Shown piece after piece: positions 63,139 through 64,000 of a stretch of 64,000 nt of DNA; positions within the stretch are counted from its first letter, which is position 1; every line of letters starts with the position of its first letter. Source of the DNA: Prinia subflava (lineage: Eukaryota; Chordata; Aves; Passeriformes; Cisticolidae); assembly GCF_021018805.1 (NCBI RefSeq), contig NC_086283.1, positions 10,863,162 to 10,927,161 of the forward strand. Direction: 5' to 3'. The translations under genes and the position numbers were made by a program. Under the pieces are notes generated by a model. The model was not told the origin of the DNA and did not search any database. It saw only the letters and a list, made by a program, of their open reading frames with translations.

Positions 63139-63471
63139 TGTTGCCATGAGGTTTTTCTTAGTTCACTGAGCGTTCGTGTTGAAGGAGAGACGTGCAGTTT
63201 CTCCCGCTGGTTAATGTAAACACTGGCCATGTTTTGCTAACTGTCTTTCATTGTTTACATATTTCTAGTTGGGAGGAGAAAGGTGACAGTTAGCTTGACC
63301 AGTGTGGATTGGGAGGTGGGGATTCCATCCCCCAATCGATGGACATTATAGGAAATGTATAAAAGTGCCTTTGTAAATAAACCCGGGGGCTTCCTGCTTC
63401 CGGCCCTGACCTGCTCGCAACTCAGAAATGTCTCTCGAGTCCCTCTCTTACTGTCAGGCCCCACGGTGATA
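63139..63471 (+). mobile_element. probable solo LTR, about 333 bp
   Basis: The segment opens TGTTGCCATG and holds a perfect TATAAAAG (63,358-63,365) and AATAAA (63,376-63,381) followed by a GC-rich, CpG-containing downstream part, the layout of a compact retroviral LTR. ATGAAG flanks it on both sides (63,133-63,138 and 63,472-63,477), a possible 6-bp target duplication. The right terminus, read in reverse, matches the left at 6 of 10 positions with only transitions differing. It ends TA rather than CA, so the boundaries are provisional. It is unrelated in sequence to the 43.7-kb LTRs. Confidence 0.5.
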
Positions 63472-63477
63472 ATGAAG

Positions 63478-64000
63478 TGCAAAGCAAGAAAGTACTTTTC
63501 CCAGGAAAATAAGCTTTATCCTGTGCGCTGTGCTGGATCTTTGAGAAAATACAAAGCACTCCTGGTAAATCCTGACAAGCTCACTTAGGCTTTCAGAAGG
63601 TCTTTCTCTGATAAAGATGCCAAAGTCCTAATATGGGTATAACATAGAAGAAAAAGAATCTTTGCTCTACCTAATGACCTGAGGTCTTTCAGGTACGAAA
63701 TATTTGTAGAATTTACTGAAAAATAAAGTCTGGCATCAAGTACATTGTCTGCAGCTTTTTCAGAGTCATTGGGGCCCTTTGAGTAGATGCTCAGAGCATC
63801 TGAGCAGCTTTAGGAATGTGTATTAAGACAGAGGTTAGCCACTGCAGGTAAATGAATAATACTAATTCTGCTGTAAAATATGGGTGTTTTTAATCTGTCT
63901 TTATATCCAGTTCTCTGGCCATGCATTTAGAACTGCTGCTGGACTAGGAATGCCACATTAGTGACCATGTGAGCTAGATGGTGACTGTGAGAAAAGGGTC
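63478..64000. other. non-coding DNA, no gene recognised
   Basis: Unique-looking sequence to the window edge; nothing recognised. Confidence 0.5.

Noticed and set aside
1..64000. CRISPR array, bacterial operon, tRNA or rRNA gene
   Set aside because: No regularly spaced repeats, no prokaryotic gene layout and no cloverleaf or rRNA motif seen; the content is vertebrate.

Overview
The window is vertebrate, almost certainly avian, nuclear DNA. It carries degraded 3' ends of CR1 LINEs (the dominant avian retroposon, ending in short octamer repeats like ATTCTATG), fragments that look like common avian endogenous-retrovirus LTRs, long AT-rich unique stretches, and no recognisable host exon, tRNA or rRNA. 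It reads as a gene desert or the inside of a very large intron. The species cannot be fixed from the sequence.

The one gene-bearing object is a nearly complete endogenous retrovirus on the + strand (43,706-52,799). It has TG...CA LTRs of 581 and 579 bp, a 6-bp target duplication (TAGATC), a primer-binding site, a 710-nt untranslated leader with a splice donor, gag, pro-pol, an env splice acceptor, env, and a polypurine tract. The two LTRs differ at about three bases plus a 2-bp change in a CT repeat, so the insertion is young. Gene order, the 6-bp duplication, a canonical A AAA AAC frameshift site at the end of gag and the YMDD reverse transcriptase place it among class II (alpha/beta-like) elements. 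The Env has a CX6CC transmembrane subunit with an internal, cysteine-flanked fusion segment, as in avian alpharetroviruses. Despite its youth every gene is broken: gag changes frame between matrix and capsid, a TAA lies between the gag frameshift site and protease, a TGA splits integrase, and a TGA sits in the env leader.

Layout: 1-12,150 unique AT-rich DNA; 12,150-12,703 CR1; 12,704-18,990 unique; 18,991-19,483 old LTR (- strand); 19,484-33,248 mostly unique with an AT-rich 26-bp tandem repeat (20.6 kb) and two ~50-nt homopolymers (27.0 and 27.6 kb); 33,249-34,200 old LTR-derived repeat (- strand); 35,978-36,165 CR1 tail; about 41,500-41,850 old LTR fragment; 43,706-52,799 the provirus; 58,487-58,920 and 61,650-62,630 CR1 copies (the second keeps an RT fragment); 63,139-63,471 probable solo LTR.

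The most unusual points are in the provirus. About 970 nt of R-U5-leader contain no ATG. The env leader carries a second copy-like version of the Env membrane anchor upstream of the surface subunit. A small potential intron of exactly in-frame length spans the env-leader stop codon.
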